Below, piece by piece: positions 9,145 through 17,653 of a stretch of 64,000 nucleotides of DNA (positions within the stretch are counted from its first letter, which is position 1; each line of letters opens with the position of its first letter). A model generated the notes under the pieces. That model was not told the origin of the DNA. It worked only from the letters and a program-made list of their open reading frames with translations, and searched no databases. The translations under genes and the position numbers were made by a program. The DNA is from Deinococcales bacterium (GTDB taxonomy: Bacteria; Deinococcota; Deinococci; Deinococcales; JAAFIG01). The stretch is from NCBI GenBank assembly GCA_013298595.1, contig JAAFIG010000003.1, positions 62,001 through 126,000 on the forward strand, in the 5' to 3' direction.

Positions 9145-10373
9145 TATTTCACCACCGATACCGCAGCACCAGGCTCGAGCGCGGTTGGCACAGGATAAAC
9201 CACCGTTGCACCTGCTGGAATACCAGTCACTGCCACCCGACCTGTACTTTCGGCAAGTACCCGCACAGCAGCCCGACCAGCGATGTTATTTTTGACAAGG
9301 TAAACAAAGTAATTCTGCCCATCAGCTCGCAATGCCGCCGATGGCAACAACACACCTTTAGCCAATTGCAAAGTGTACTCGAGCCGTGCCGCCGTACCAA
9401 TACCCAGCCCAGCCGTGTTCTGATTTGGCAAAATACGTCCACGTAAACGCACCAAACGATTCTCCGAAGGCACTCGAGCATCCTGAGAAACCTTAGCGGC
9501 AATACTTCGCCCCTTAAAAACCAGCCGTAAAGGGCTACCCGTTTTTAATAAATCAGCATCCGCTGCAGGCACTTGAAACACCAATCGCAAACTGCTTGGG
9601 TCTACCAAACGCAGCACTCGAGTTCCAGCAGCAGCAAACTCGCCAGTTTCAACAAATAACTCGGCAATTTCACCAGCAAACGGAGCTTTGACACTGGCTC
9701 GAGCCACATCTGCTTGTAACTGCGCCACTCGGTTTTGAGCTTGAGCCACAGCAATTCGTTGCGATTCTAAACCCTCAGAAGCGGCTCGAGTCACCCGCGC
9801 CAAAGCAGCCACTGCCGCATCTTGTTCGGTTTGAGCTGTTCGCAAAGCCGACTTGGCGTTTTGTAAATCAACTAAAGAAACACCACCCATGCTGTACAAT
9901 TTTTGATTAGCTGCCTCGATACGAATCGCTTCTCGCAATGTTGCCTGACTCGAGGTAACCCGCAACTGTGCCGAACGCAAGTCTTCTGGGTTTTGGCGTT
10001 CAGCCGAACGCAACGCCACTTGTGCCGAAGCCAAAGCCAAACGAGCATCCTCGAGACTATTGCTGATTTGTTGTGCTTCTAGTTGCAAAATGATCTCGCC
10101 AGCGTTGACCGTTTCGCCAGCTCGCTTAACAATTTTTAACACCCGCCCCGAAGCCTCGGCAACCACATTGGCATCCGTTCCTGCATTCAGTGTCGCACTA
10201 ACCCCTCGAGAAGTATTCAACGCACCATCTCGAGCAGTGATCACCTGAACTGATGTACGCTCGATTGCCACAGGCTTAGCTACCTCAGGACTCGAGGCAA
10301 CCGCTTCTGGTTCGGCACTACACGCCAACAAACTCGAGGCGAGTAATGCAGCTAGTAAAAACTGGGTTTTCAT
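9144..10373 (-). CDS. RND efflux periplasmic adaptor (membrane fusion protein), lipoprotein
   Basis: A 409-residue HlyD/AcrA-type adaptor. The N-terminus is a lipoprotein signal with lipobox SLLACS; next come the biotinyl-lipoyl half (VVAEASGRVLKI with the AGETVNAGE turn), a long alpha-helical hairpin rich in Ala and Gln (residues about 110-215), the second lipoyl half (VKAPFAGEIAEL) and C-terminal beta-barrel domains. It couples the inner-membrane RND permease to the TolC-like channel. It overlaps the preceding outer-membrane gene by 4 nt and abuts the permease gene. Confidence 0.92.
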   Translation of the reverse strand: MKTQFLLAALLASSLLACSAEPEAVASSPEVAKPVAIERTSVQVITARDGALNTSRGVSATLNAGTDANVVAEASGRVLKIVKRAGETVNAGEIILQLEAQQISNSLEDARLALASAQVALRSAERQNPEDLRSAQLRVTSSQATLREAIRIEAANQKLYSMGGVSLVDLQNAKSALRTAQTEQDAAVAALARVTRAASEGLESQRIAVAQAQNRVAQLQADVARASVKAPFAGEIAELFVETGEFAAAGTRVLRLVDPSSLRLVFQVPAADADLLKTGSPLRLVFKGRSIAAKVSQDARVPSENRLVRLRGRILPNQNTAGLGIGTAARLEYTLQLAKGVLLPSAALRADGQNYFVYLVKNNIAGRAAVRVLAESTGRVAVTGIPAGATVVYPVPTALEPGAAVSVVK

Positions 10374-11416
10374 TGCCCTTTCACCAACCCTGTCACGTCC
10401 ACACCAGCCGCTAAACTCAGACCAGCCAAAGCCCGCAAGTACCCATTCTCGGCTCTCGCCACCGATTGACGCGCTTGAATTTCCGCAAATTGGGTCGCCT
10501 CGAGTTGCAACTTGGCAATCAAACCTTGCTTCAAACGCTCCTCATCGTTCTTGGTGTTCCGCATAGCCACCGTCAAATTTTGCTTAGCCACACTGACACC
10601 ATCAGCCGCCGCATTGACACCTCGAGCTGCATCCCGAAAGGTATTTACAGCCCGACGTTTTGCGGTTGCTAAAGCCCGACGAGCATTCTCAAGATTACTC
10701 GCTGCTTCACGTTGTTGCTGAGCAGGGGTGTAATCATTATCCGAAATTTTCACACTCAGCTCGGCAAATTCCACTGCCTGTACTGCCTGCACCAACTGCG
10801 GCGCACGATCCTCAAGATTTTGCTCGAGTTCGGCAATATTAAGTTTCCGCAAAGCAAACGCAGGAGCCTCGGCGATAGTCACTTCCGCACCTCGAGCCAA
10901 ACCAAGCACTCGAGCTAACCGAGCCACAATCACAGGACGAGTTGCCCTCGCATCCGACAATTGCTGTTGCACACCAGCCACATCGGTTTCGGCACGTTGC
11001 ACATCCACAGGTGTCGCTGTTCGAGCCTGCAAACGCGCCTTAGCAATATCCAAAGTACGATTTGCCAACTTCAACTGTAGCTCGAGCGCTTCAATCGAAT
11101 CCTTCGCCTCGGTTAAATTTAAGAATTCAGAAATCGTTTCATTGGTCACCTCCAAACGCGCACTGGTCAACTGCGCCACAGTCAACTCAGCCGCCTGACG
11201 AGCCTGCAACAAATCGGTAATCAAAGCCGTCGGATCAGCATTTCGTGCTGTTAAAGTCCGATTTGCCAAAGTCACAGCATTCTCTGCATTTTTCACATCA
11301 CTATTTGCCTCGAGTGCCATCAACACACCACGCTCGAGGGTTAACGCAGGTGATTGAGCCACAACAACAGCCGAGAGGGCGACAAACGCAACAGCCAGAA
11401 CTTGATTGATTTTCAT
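10370..11416 (-). CDS. TolC-like outer-membrane efflux factor, short form
   Basis: About 348 residues after a clear signal peptide ending in VVAQS. The rest is almost entirely heptad-rich helices with repeated A-x-x-x-L patterns, as in TolC-family outer-membrane factors. It is short for the family (usually 420-500), suggesting reduced beta-barrel segments. The ATG at 11416 is chosen over the longer frame because an AGGAG Shine-Dalgarno lies 7 nt before it and the signal peptide starts there. It is co-transcribed with the adaptor (4-nt overlap). Confidence 0.82.
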   Translation of the reverse strand: MKINQVLAVAFVALSAVVVAQSPALTLERGVLMALEANSDVKNAENAVTLANRTLTARNADPTALITDLLQARQAAELTVAQLTSARLEVTNETISEFLNLTEAKDSIEALELQLKLANRTLDIAKARLQARTATPVDVQRAETDVAGVQQQLSDARATRPVIVARLARVLGLARGAEVTIAEAPAFALRKLNIAELEQNLEDRAPQLVQAVQAVEFAELSVKISDNDYTPAQQQREAASNLENARRALATAKRRAVNTFRDAARGVNAAADGVSVAKQNLTVAMRNTKNDEERLKQGLIAKLQLEATQFAEIQARQSVARAENGYLRALAGLSLAAGVDVTGLVKGQ

Positions 11417-11658
11417 AATAGAACTCCTGAGGAACTGCAAAGAATTTTTTCGTAAGGGCAGGCGTACCTCGCCCTATGACCAGCTAACAATTTTCTGTGA
11501 TGCTCAGTAACCAGTAATTTTTCGTAACGTCCGTAATTGAAAAACCTTTTATGATTCCCTTTTATCTCGAGTGAGGCTCACCTCACAACTACGATTTTTT
11601 TGTTGTTACCTTTTCGGTTTCGGGCGGGTTGGACAAGGCATGCTTCGCCCTATGGATG
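11417..11658. repeat. Intergenic spacer with REP-like palindromes
   Basis: No gene is seen here. At 11455-11475 an imperfect palindrome (AGGGCAGG, loop CGTA, CCTCGCCCT) belongs to a family of intergenic repeats found several times in the window. At about 11629-11652 a related piece (AAGGC, ATGCTT, CGCCCTA) occurs. Between them CTCGAGTGAGG faces CCTCAC, a further small inverted repeat near 11567-11590. The spacer separates two outer-membrane-factor genes and may carry the promoter of the short one. Confidence 0.5.
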
Positions 11659-13068
11659 TTAAGGGATTTTGTTTAGCTCGACGGGTTTGAGACTGCTGCT
11701 TAATCGGTAAGCAGCAAGAACGGTTTGGTTACTGGCATTTTGTACTTCTCGAGTGGCTTGGGCTTCTTGTAATTTGGCTTGTTCTAACTCGAGGGTATTC
11801 GTTAATCCTGCCTCGAGTCTGGCTTGGGTGTCGGTGGTTCGGCGTTGAGCAGTGCTGAGGTTGGCTTTGGCAACTTCTTGTTGAGCAGCAATAGCTAGAT
11901 ATTCATAGTATTTGCTTTCGATATCCAGAGCAGCAGTATTTTCGGCATTCTCGAGGTTTAACTTGGCGGCATTTAAGCTGACTTGGGCAGTATCTATGCG
12001 GGCATCGTTGCTTGGTGCAACCAGCGGAATACTGATTTGTAAACTGATAGTGGTAGCTGTTGCGTTGCTGGTGGTCGGTGCGTAACTGCCATTGACTCCG
12101 ATTGTGCCAGTGCCTAAGTTGAGATTTGCACCGACTTGTGTACCTGTTGGTCTGCCATCTGCTCCAACACCTGCAATGCTGGCATTGATACCTAGATTAG
12201 GCAGCCAACGGTCACGTTGAGCTATGGTCAGTGCATCTTCAGCTTCACGAACCGCTAGTATTGCTCGACGCACGTCTGATCTGGTGGCTCGAGCTTGGAT
12301 GATTTTGTTACCAAGGTTGTTTTCGGTAATCTCGAGTTTTGGTGCATTGATGACACTGCTAAACACCGCATCTCGAGGGGGTAAACCAATGGTTGCAAAG
12401 AAGCCACGAATACTCAGGTTCTGGGCGTTCAGGGCGGCTCGAGCATTGGTTTGAGCACTTCGGGCGGTTGCCTCGGCACTTAATACAGCTTCTCGAGTCG
12501 CGGTACGAGCCTCGAGTTGCGCTTGGGTTATTTTTAAGCGTTGCTCGGCGAAGTTTTGGTTTTGCATAGCAAGTTTGACATCGGTGGTGGCTAATTGCAC
12601 TTGCAAGTACTGACTAAACAGTTGCAATTGCAAATTGCTACGATTCTCGAGTAAATCAAGTCTGGCACGTTCAAGGTTGCGCTCGGCAGCTCGAACAGCA
12701 TCAAAAGTCGGACTCCATGGTAACACTGTGATGCTGGCTTGTGCATTGATTGAACCTGTGAATGCCGTGCCATTCAGGGCAGGGTCGGCACTCGAAACTT
12801 GACTACGATTGGCTTCGCCACCAACTGTAACACTCAGACCCGCTGCACCTCGAGCCACATTGACACTGCGCTCAGCAATCAAAAAAGCTTGGTCAGAAGC
12901 TCGCCATGCTGCACTTTGTGGTAAAAGCCGTAAGCTTTCCTCGAGTGTAAAAACTGTTTGTGCGGATGCTTGTGGAACAAAAAAGAACATAGCACTGGTC
13001 AATAATGCCTTGAACGATTTGCTTTGAAAAAATAGGGGGTTACCCTTAGACAATAAGAAACTCTGCAT
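11659..13068 (-). CDS. TolC-family outer-membrane efflux protein
   Basis: A 469-residue TolC-family protein. The N-terminus is a signal peptide ending in PQASAQ; two related halves follow, each with a long helical hairpin (residues about 60-220 and 290-460) and beta segments rich in Gly, Asn and Thr (for example around GTIGVNGSY). The family forms trimeric channels through the outer membrane for RND or type I exporters. The start at 13068 is fixed by an AGGAGGT Shine-Dalgarno 4 nt upstream. It lies upstream of the short outer-membrane factor, adaptor and permease on the same strand, so the pump has two candidate exit channels. Confidence 0.9.
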   Translation of the reverse strand: MQSFLLSKGNPLFFQSKSFKALLTSAMFFFVPQASAQTVFTLEESLRLLPQSAAWRASDQAFLIAERSVNVARGAAGLSVTVGGEANRSQVSSADPALNGTAFTGSINAQASITVLPWSPTFDAVRAAERNLERARLDLLENRSNLQLQLFSQYLQVQLATTDVKLAMQNQNFAEQRLKITQAQLEARTATREAVLSAEATARSAQTNARAALNAQNLSIRGFFATIGLPPRDAVFSSVINAPKLEITENNLGNKIIQARATRSDVRRAILAVREAEDALTIAQRDRWLPNLGINASIAGVGADGRPTGTQVGANLNLGTGTIGVNGSYAPTTSNATATTISLQISIPLVAPSNDARIDTAQVSLNAAKLNLENAENTAALDIESKYYEYLAIAAQQEVAKANLSTAQRRTTDTQARLEAGLTNTLELEQAKLQEAQATREVQNASNQTVLAAYRLSSSLKPVELNKIP

Positions 13069-13142
13069 CAACACCTCCTGATACAGAGTTTCTAATAGTA
13101 TTTTCAAGTTTTACTCGAGACTTTTACAAGATTTCGTCAAGA

Positions 13143-13643
13143 TTACTGCCAATGGTATGTTTCGCGTTGCTTAGCGGGTTGTACCCGCAGCCAAGAACGA
13201 ATAGCTAAAAGAAAAACAGCCAGTACGGGCAGCACACCAAGGGCATAAATAATACTCGAGTTTGGTCCTGTTGGGCGTTCACCGACAATAAATTCGATTC
13301 TTCCTTTACCTACACCTTGGATATTCAATTCAAAAACCCTTTTTCCTGGTGAATTAAACGCAATATTATCAAAACCCCAAACTTTGCGATTACTCGGAAA
13401 ACGCGAAAGTGGAAAAGCATTGGATGAGCCAATAAATTGACCTGTGGCTTTCAAGCCTTCGATACCACCTTCGGGTTGAAAAGTGATATGTAAAGATCGT
13501 TCTGCCCGCACAGGGTAATCTGTAAAATGCACTGTGACTTTACGTGAACCAACTTGGATGATTTGATTGTGCATAGCTTGGGCATTAACCACACTCGAGC
13601 CAATTATCAACAGCGCGAAAATTGCAGTATAAAGGTATTTCAT
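13143..13643 (-). CDS. Secreted, C-terminally membrane-anchored beta-sandwich protein (YtkA/FixH-like, tentative)
   Basis: A 166-residue protein with a signal peptide ending in NAQA, a predicted beta-rich middle (residues 30-125; segments RKVTVHFTDYPVRA, RSLHITFQPEGG, KRVFELNIQG) and one C-terminal hydrophobic helix (about 132-150) with a basic cytoplasmic tail. The layout resembles YtkA-like or FixH-like periplasmic domains, which often relate to copper or oxidase assembly, but no metal motif is clear. It is 4 nt overlapped by the upstream ten-helix membrane protein gene, so the two products probably act together. Confidence 0.5.
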   Translation of the reverse strand: MKYLYTAIFALLIIGSSVVNAQAMHNQIIQVGSRKVTVHFTDYPVRAERSLHITFQPEGGIEGLKATGQFIGSSNAFPLSRFPSNRKVWGFDNIAFNSPGKRVFELNIQGVGKGRIEFIVGERPTGPNSSIIYALGVLPVLAVFLLAIRSWLRVQPAKQRETYHWQ

Positions 13644-14734
13644 GCGGCTCCTCGAGCTTCAAGAGCAACAATTTCTTGATTTGCATTTCTAGCCACGACA
13701 CCAAGTTTCCAGCCTAGCCAACCCATGCCTAGCCCAAGAACAGCAATCATTGGCAGTGCCCAAAGTGCTTGTAGAATAAACTGTCCAAGTAAGGGGTCTA
13801 TGTATAAAACTGGGGCGCTGAGTGCCGCCGCCACATAAATACTCGGGACAAGTTTCCAAGCTCGAGTTTGGGCAAATTTAAGAATAGCAAAAATAATTAG
13901 TGATGCTATTGGTACAAGGATTGGGATAAAAAAAGACATAGCAACAATTGGTTCGTTATCATCGCGCAAAGACAAACCAGATACGTCTGCGTAAGCTTGG
14001 GTCATACTTGGAAAAGCCAATTCACAAAGCATTCTTAACATAAAGATAAAAGCACCCGTGTATAAAACCGTGCTTAGTTGCCGAGTAACAGACAAGGAAA
14101 ACAGCAATGCTAAGGGGATAATCATTGCAGGAAAAATCAATACCATAATTTCCCAACCGAGTTCAAAGAAATTCTGCATTGCCACAGGCATACAAAAACT
14201 AATCGCCAAAGCAATCATCAAAGCCAGTGGAATTGGTCGCACATTCTTACCTTCAGCAAAGATCATCACACCGCCAACTGTCACCAAAATATCCGATAAC
14301 AATAAGCCCACATGCGGCGCAGAAGAAATAGCAACATCAAAGCCAAAAATGGTATGCCACCATTGATCGAATAAGCCAAATAACAAGAATCCAAAAGCAC
14401 CAAATCCTGCCATGACAAAACCAATGGGTGCTCGAAAAAAACCTAACACTGGAATCATATTGGCTTGTTGCCGACGATCTACAAAACTCGAGAGTAACAC
14501 CACCACCAAACTGGTGACACCAGCTAAAGCTGCGCCGCTGTAGACAAAAATATGGGGTAATGTCCAGAATGTATCTGGTCCAACATCAGAATGCCATTCG
14601 ATATCCCAACCAATACCAATAAACGAACAAAAGATGCCAATGAACATCAATACACTACCGATTTTTTGGTATTGCGCCCACTCGAGTGCCGATATTGGTT
14701 GTATTGCTTGCTGCTGAGTTATTGGTGTGTTCAT
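13640..14734 (-). CDS. Polytopic membrane protein of unknown function (about 10 TM)
   Basis: A 364-residue integral membrane protein with roughly ten hydrophobic helices. Conserved-looking polar residues sit inside or next to helices: DIEWHSDVG and PDTFWTLPHIF near residues 40-65, and DQWWHT near residue 125. The repeated Trp-His pairs suggest metal or heme binding, which is inference. I do not recognise the family. It precedes the secreted YtkA-like gene (ATGA overlap). The neighbouring intergenic region upstream (14735-15034) contains no gene I can support. Confidence 0.6.
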   Translation of the reverse strand: MNTPITQQQAIQPISALEWAQYQKIGSVLMFIGIFCSFIGIGWDIEWHSDVGPDTFWTLPHIFVYSGAALAGVTSLVVVLLSSFVDRRQQANMIPVLGFFRAPIGFVMAGFGAFGFLLFGLFDQWWHTIFGFDVAISSAPHVGLLLSDILVTVGGVMIFAEGKNVRPIPLALMIALAISFCMPVAMQNFFELGWEIMVLIFPAMIIPLALLFSLSVTRQLSTVLYTGAFIFMLRMLCELAFPSMTQAYADVSGLSLRDDNEPIVAMSFFIPILVPIASLIIFAILKFAQTRAWKLVPSIYVAAALSAPVLYIDPLLGQFILQALWALPMIAVLGLGMGWLGWKLGVVARNANQEIVALEARGAA

Positions 14735-15034
14735 ATTCTCTCCTGTGTTCTATTTTGGGCAAGAAAACTCAAGATCTTACCAAGGTATTATCAAGAAATC
14801 TTGTAAGTATTTGTATGAATCCTAATCGTTTCTAAGCAGCAGAATAGTTTGAACCACTTTCTAACAGTATGGCTGTAGCTGATGTGACAATCACTCAAAT
14901 TCCATGAATCAACTTATAAAAATCAGTTCAACATCACAAGGTACTTTGGATATAGCTACCCAAACTGGGCAGTTCGAGAAGATAAGCTTGTCTCGAGTGA
15001 AATTAATCATCTCATTTTTTGTTAAAAATTATAC

Positions 15035-15063
15035 TTCACATAAATAAAGTTACCTACTATAAT
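15035..15063 (+). promoter_or_regulatory. Sigma-70 type promoter of the astacin-like protease gene
   Basis: TTCACA at 15035-15040 (5 of 6 to TTGACA), a 17-nt spacer and a perfect TATAAT at 15058-15063. Transcription would start near 15070, giving a leader of about 160 nt before the chosen ATG at 15229. The leader contains a strong AAAGGAG at about 15117-15123 that is not placed before any convincing start, so a short leader peptide is possible but unproven. Confidence 0.65.
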
Positions 15064-15228
15064 CTAAAGCAGCTATTGCGATTTATTACTGCGGCTTATT
15101 TACATTGTCAATGCAGAAAGGAGTAGCAAAAAACTTATTGGCTTGTGCTGCGATTTTGCGTGTCAGTCAACCTTGAACCAGAGACGATTCAAGATCGTCT
15201 CGAGTATAAAAGAATGAGGTTATTGCTT

Positions 15229-16065
15229 ATGAAATGGAAACTATTTACCATAGCAGCCAGTCTTGCCGCCGTATTGGCTGCATGTCAAGCAACAACACCA
15301 CAATCAGAAACAAGGCGTGTGCCTTTCTCGTATCCTTTAGCCAATGGCAATGTGTACAGCGGCACTGGTGTTCAACTCAAGTCTCATATCTTGGCTGGTC
15401 AAGACATTTTATTACCACTTTCGGCTGCACAAAATACGAGTAAACTCACACCACAAGCCAATGTAACGTATTCCACATGGTGGGATGGGGTGATTCCTTA
15501 TGTCTTCGATGCCAGTGTCAGCGAAGACATGAAAGCTCGAGTGCTCGAGGCGTTTAATCCGTGGCGAGGTTTAGGGGTGCGTATCCGACCACGCACCACA
15601 GAAGCCCAGTATTTGACAATTAGAACCTATTTTGACAATTACTATATCTACAATTGGCAGTGTGCTTCTGTGGTCGGCATGCAAATGGATAATAATAACA
15701 ACCAAATGTATGCTAATCCAAATTGTCGCCGTCGTGATCTTGTCCACGAATGGGGACATGCGCTGGGTATGTTTCATGAACACACCCGACCTGACCGAGA
15801 TAGTTATGTAGCACTCAGTAGTTTTGATGAAATCAGAGGTTCAAGTTTAGGTGCTTATGATTTTGGTTCAATCATGCACTACGACGCATATAACCGCAAT
15901 GTGGATGGTTCAATCAATTATGCCAGTGTATTTATTCAACCACTTGATGGACGACCCTTGGATTCTTTTGGTTTTAACGAAGCCCCCAGTGACACAGATC
16001 GTACAGCGATTCGTGCATTATACCCGCGAATTATCGAACCGCCTTGTCGCCCAATTTGTCCTTAA
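15229..16065 (+). CDS. Astacin-family (M12A) zinc metalloprotease, lipoprotein
   Basis: A 278-residue protein with lipoprotein signal and lipobox VLAACQ. The catalytic domain (residues about 80-270) begins with a TWWDGVIPYVFD segment typical of astacins and has the extended zinc motif HEWGHALGMFHEHTRPDRD, with the astacin-specific third His and following HExxRxDR pattern, and the Met-turn SIMHYDAY supplying the Tyr. It should be anchored to a membrane facing the periplasm or surface and cleave proteins. The start at 15229 gives the signal peptide directly; the frame is open upstream from 15145 with a GTG. The gene is single, with its own promoter and terminator. Confidence 0.92.
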   Translation: MKWKLFTIAASLAAVLAACQATTPQSETRRVPFSYPLANGNVYSGTGVQLKSHILAGQDILLPLSAAQNTSKLTPQANVTYSTWWDGVIPYVFDASVSEDMKARVLEAFNPWRGLGVRIRPRTTEAQYLTIRTYFDNYYIYNWQCASVVGMQMDNNNNQMYANPNCRRRDLVHEWGHALGMFHEHTRPDRDSYVALSSFDEIRGSSLGAYDFGSIMHYDAYNRNVDGSINYASVFIQPLDGRPLDSFGFNEAPSDTDRTAIRALYPRIIEPPCRPICP

Positions 16066-16085
16066 ACTCGAGTGGTGGATTGTGG

Positions 16086-16115
16086 AACAGGGTAAATTTT
16101 ACCCTGTTCTTTTTT
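16086..16115 (+). terminator. Intrinsic terminator after the astacin-like gene
   Basis: Stem AACAGGGTAA (16086-16095), loop ATT, stem TTACCCTGTT (16099-16108), then C and six T. It lies 20 nt after the protease stop codon. Confidence 0.9.
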
Positions 16116-16234
16116 AAACAACATTCTCGAGCAATTATCATAATGAGCAATTCAACCAAAAAATGGGTAAGCTCTAGCTTTCACATAAACCCAAATATCA
16201 AAGTACACCCAAACGCCGATGTTCATACCAATAG

Positions 16235-16261
16235 AAAAAGATGCCCAGTTCTTGGGCATCT
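16235..16261 (-). terminator. Intrinsic terminator of the minus-strand secreted-protein gene
   Basis: On the minus strand a 9-bp stem AGATGCCCA / TGGGCATCT (16239-16261) is followed by a run of five T (complement of the A run at 16234-16238). It sits 17 nt beyond the stop of the gene at 16279-16752. Confidence 0.8.
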
Positions 16262-16278
16262 CGAGCACTGCAAGAATC

Positions 16279-16752
16279 TTAATTACGAACAACGACACTA
16301 AACGCAATCGAACCTTGTTGCTTGGTCAGTGGGTTCGTCACATTCATCACCATTGGGTACGTTCCACGTTTGACACCTCGCTCGAGGTTGATGGTTAAAC
16401 GAATCACGTCATAATTAGATTGAGATTCAGCCAATCTGAATTTCACGTCTATACCTTTGTACTGATTGATGTTTTCTGTTTCTAAAGCTTGGCTAAGACG
16501 GCTGGTTTCGATAGCTCCTAAAGCAAATTTGGGAATTCGCACTGGTAACTCAACTTTTCTAGCACGGAACAATTCACCAAAAGCGAATTCGGCGGAATCT
16601 CGAGCATCGCCATTAGGAATACCAAGACTGACATTGATCCGAGCTGGGTCTGAACCATTGAGGTCTCGAGCTTCTAAGACAGGAAAGGCTTGGGCAAGTG
16701 CACTAATTCCAAGGGCGAGGCTGATAGCAGCGGCAGTTAAAATCTTTTTCAT
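16279..16752 (-). CDS. Secreted beta-sandwich-like protein of unknown function
   Basis: A 157-residue protein with a standard signal peptide ending in ALAQA. The mature part alternates short strands and ends with a KRGTYPMVMNVTNP segment, a pattern (K-x-GTYP followed by a strand) typical of Ig-like periplasmic domains such as those of the NEW3 or CARDB kind. The same K-x-GTYP motif occurs in the secreted protein at 22441-22914, so the two may be distant relatives. No catalytic residues are evident. It has its own terminator; an AAGGAG-like Shine-Dalgarno precedes the ATG. Confidence 0.65.
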   Translation of the reverse strand: MKKILTAAAISLALGISALAQAFPVLEARDLNGSDPARINVSLGIPNGDARDSAEFAFGELFRARKVELPVRIPKFALGAIETSRLSQALETENINQYKGIDVKFRLAESQSNYDVIRLTINLERGVKRGTYPMVMNVTNPLTKQQGSIAFSVVVRN

Positions 16753-16935
16753 AAGAACTCCTTAGTGTTACTCGAGGTTTTCCCTCGATGGCTATCAGTT
16801 TGCATGCCATCCGCCAAGACTCTGCGAGGGTTTGTACAAGACTTCAACAAGTGCACTTGCTTTGGGTGGTTAGCTGTTACTAAGCCATCAAAACAGCATT
16901 TGAACCAATCATCTTGGCAGAATCTTGAATATTTC

Positions 16936-16966
16936 TTGACCAAGCCTTGGAGAAAACACTTAGACT
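16936..16966 (+). promoter_or_regulatory. Promoter giving a leaderless response-regulator mRNA
   Basis: TTGACC at 16936-16941 and TAGACT (a TANNNT hexamer) at 16961-16966, 19 nt apart. The -10 ends 6 nt before the ATG at 16973 and no Shine-Dalgarno is present, so the transcript would start at or next to the ATG. The spacer is long for sigma-70, so the -35 is less certain than the -10. Confidence 0.55.
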
Positions 16967-16972
16967 AAAGCC

Positions 16973-17653
16973 ATGAACGCTCATCCTTTAGTCTTAATTG
17001 TCGAAGACGAACCCGATATTGCCGATTTACTCGAGGCATATTTGCGCCGTGATGGTTTCCGCACTGAACGCGCCTCCGATGGCTCGAGTGCTGTTAGTTT
17101 GCATCGGGTTGCACGTCCTGATTTGGTGTTACTTGATGTTAATATCCCAGATTTCGATGGTTTTGAAGTGCTGCAAAAAATCCGCGCCAGTGCCCAAACA
17201 CCTGTGATTATGGTGACAGCCATGGCTGAGGATTTAGATAAATTGCTTGGCTTAAAACTCGGTGCCGATGATTACGTGGTGAAGCCATTTAGTCCGTTAG
17301 AAGTAGTGGCTCGGGTCAAAGCTGTGTTGCGCCGCGTTGGAATGCAAGCAGCGGCGCAACCACTACGATTTGCCGATCTCGAGTTAGACCCATTAGCAGT
17401 GCGAGTACGGGTTGGTAATACTCGAGTAGACACCACCCTGACCGAGTATCGTATTCTCGAGCATTTGTTGCGTCACCCAAATCGAACATTTACCCGAGGT
17501 GAATTGCTCGATGTGGCATTACCCGAATCCGATGCGCTTGAAAGAGTGATTGATACGCACCTTGGGAATTTACGTAAAAAGCTCGAGCAAGCTGGTATGC
17601 CAGATATCATTGAAACAGTGCGTGGCATGGGTTTTAGATTATGTCTCGAGTAA
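16973..17653 (+). CDS. OmpR/PhoB-family response regulator
   Basis: A 226-residue two-domain regulator. The receiver domain (1-120) has the acidic pair EDEPD, the phospho-acceptor in LLDVNIPD and the conserved Lys in DDYVVKPFSP; the C-terminal winged helix (130-226) has the TEYRILEHLLRHPNRTFTRGEL pattern of OmpR-type DNA-binding domains and ends in VRGMGFRL. It is encoded just before a sensor kinase with a 13-nt overlap, so the two are translationally coupled. Its target genes are unknown; the following lptF/G-like gene is a possible neighbour in the transcript. Confidence 0.95.
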   Translation: MNAHPLVLIVEDEPDIADLLEAYLRRDGFRTERASDGSSAVSLHRVARPDLVLLDVNIPDFDGFEVLQKIRASAQTPVIMVTAMAEDLDKLLGLKLGADDYVVKPFSPLEVVARVKAVLRRVGMQAAAQPLRFADLELDPLAVRVRVGNTRVDTTLTEYRILEHLLRHPNRTFTRGELLDVALPESDALERVIDTHLGNLRKKLEQAGMPDIIETVRGMGFRLCLE

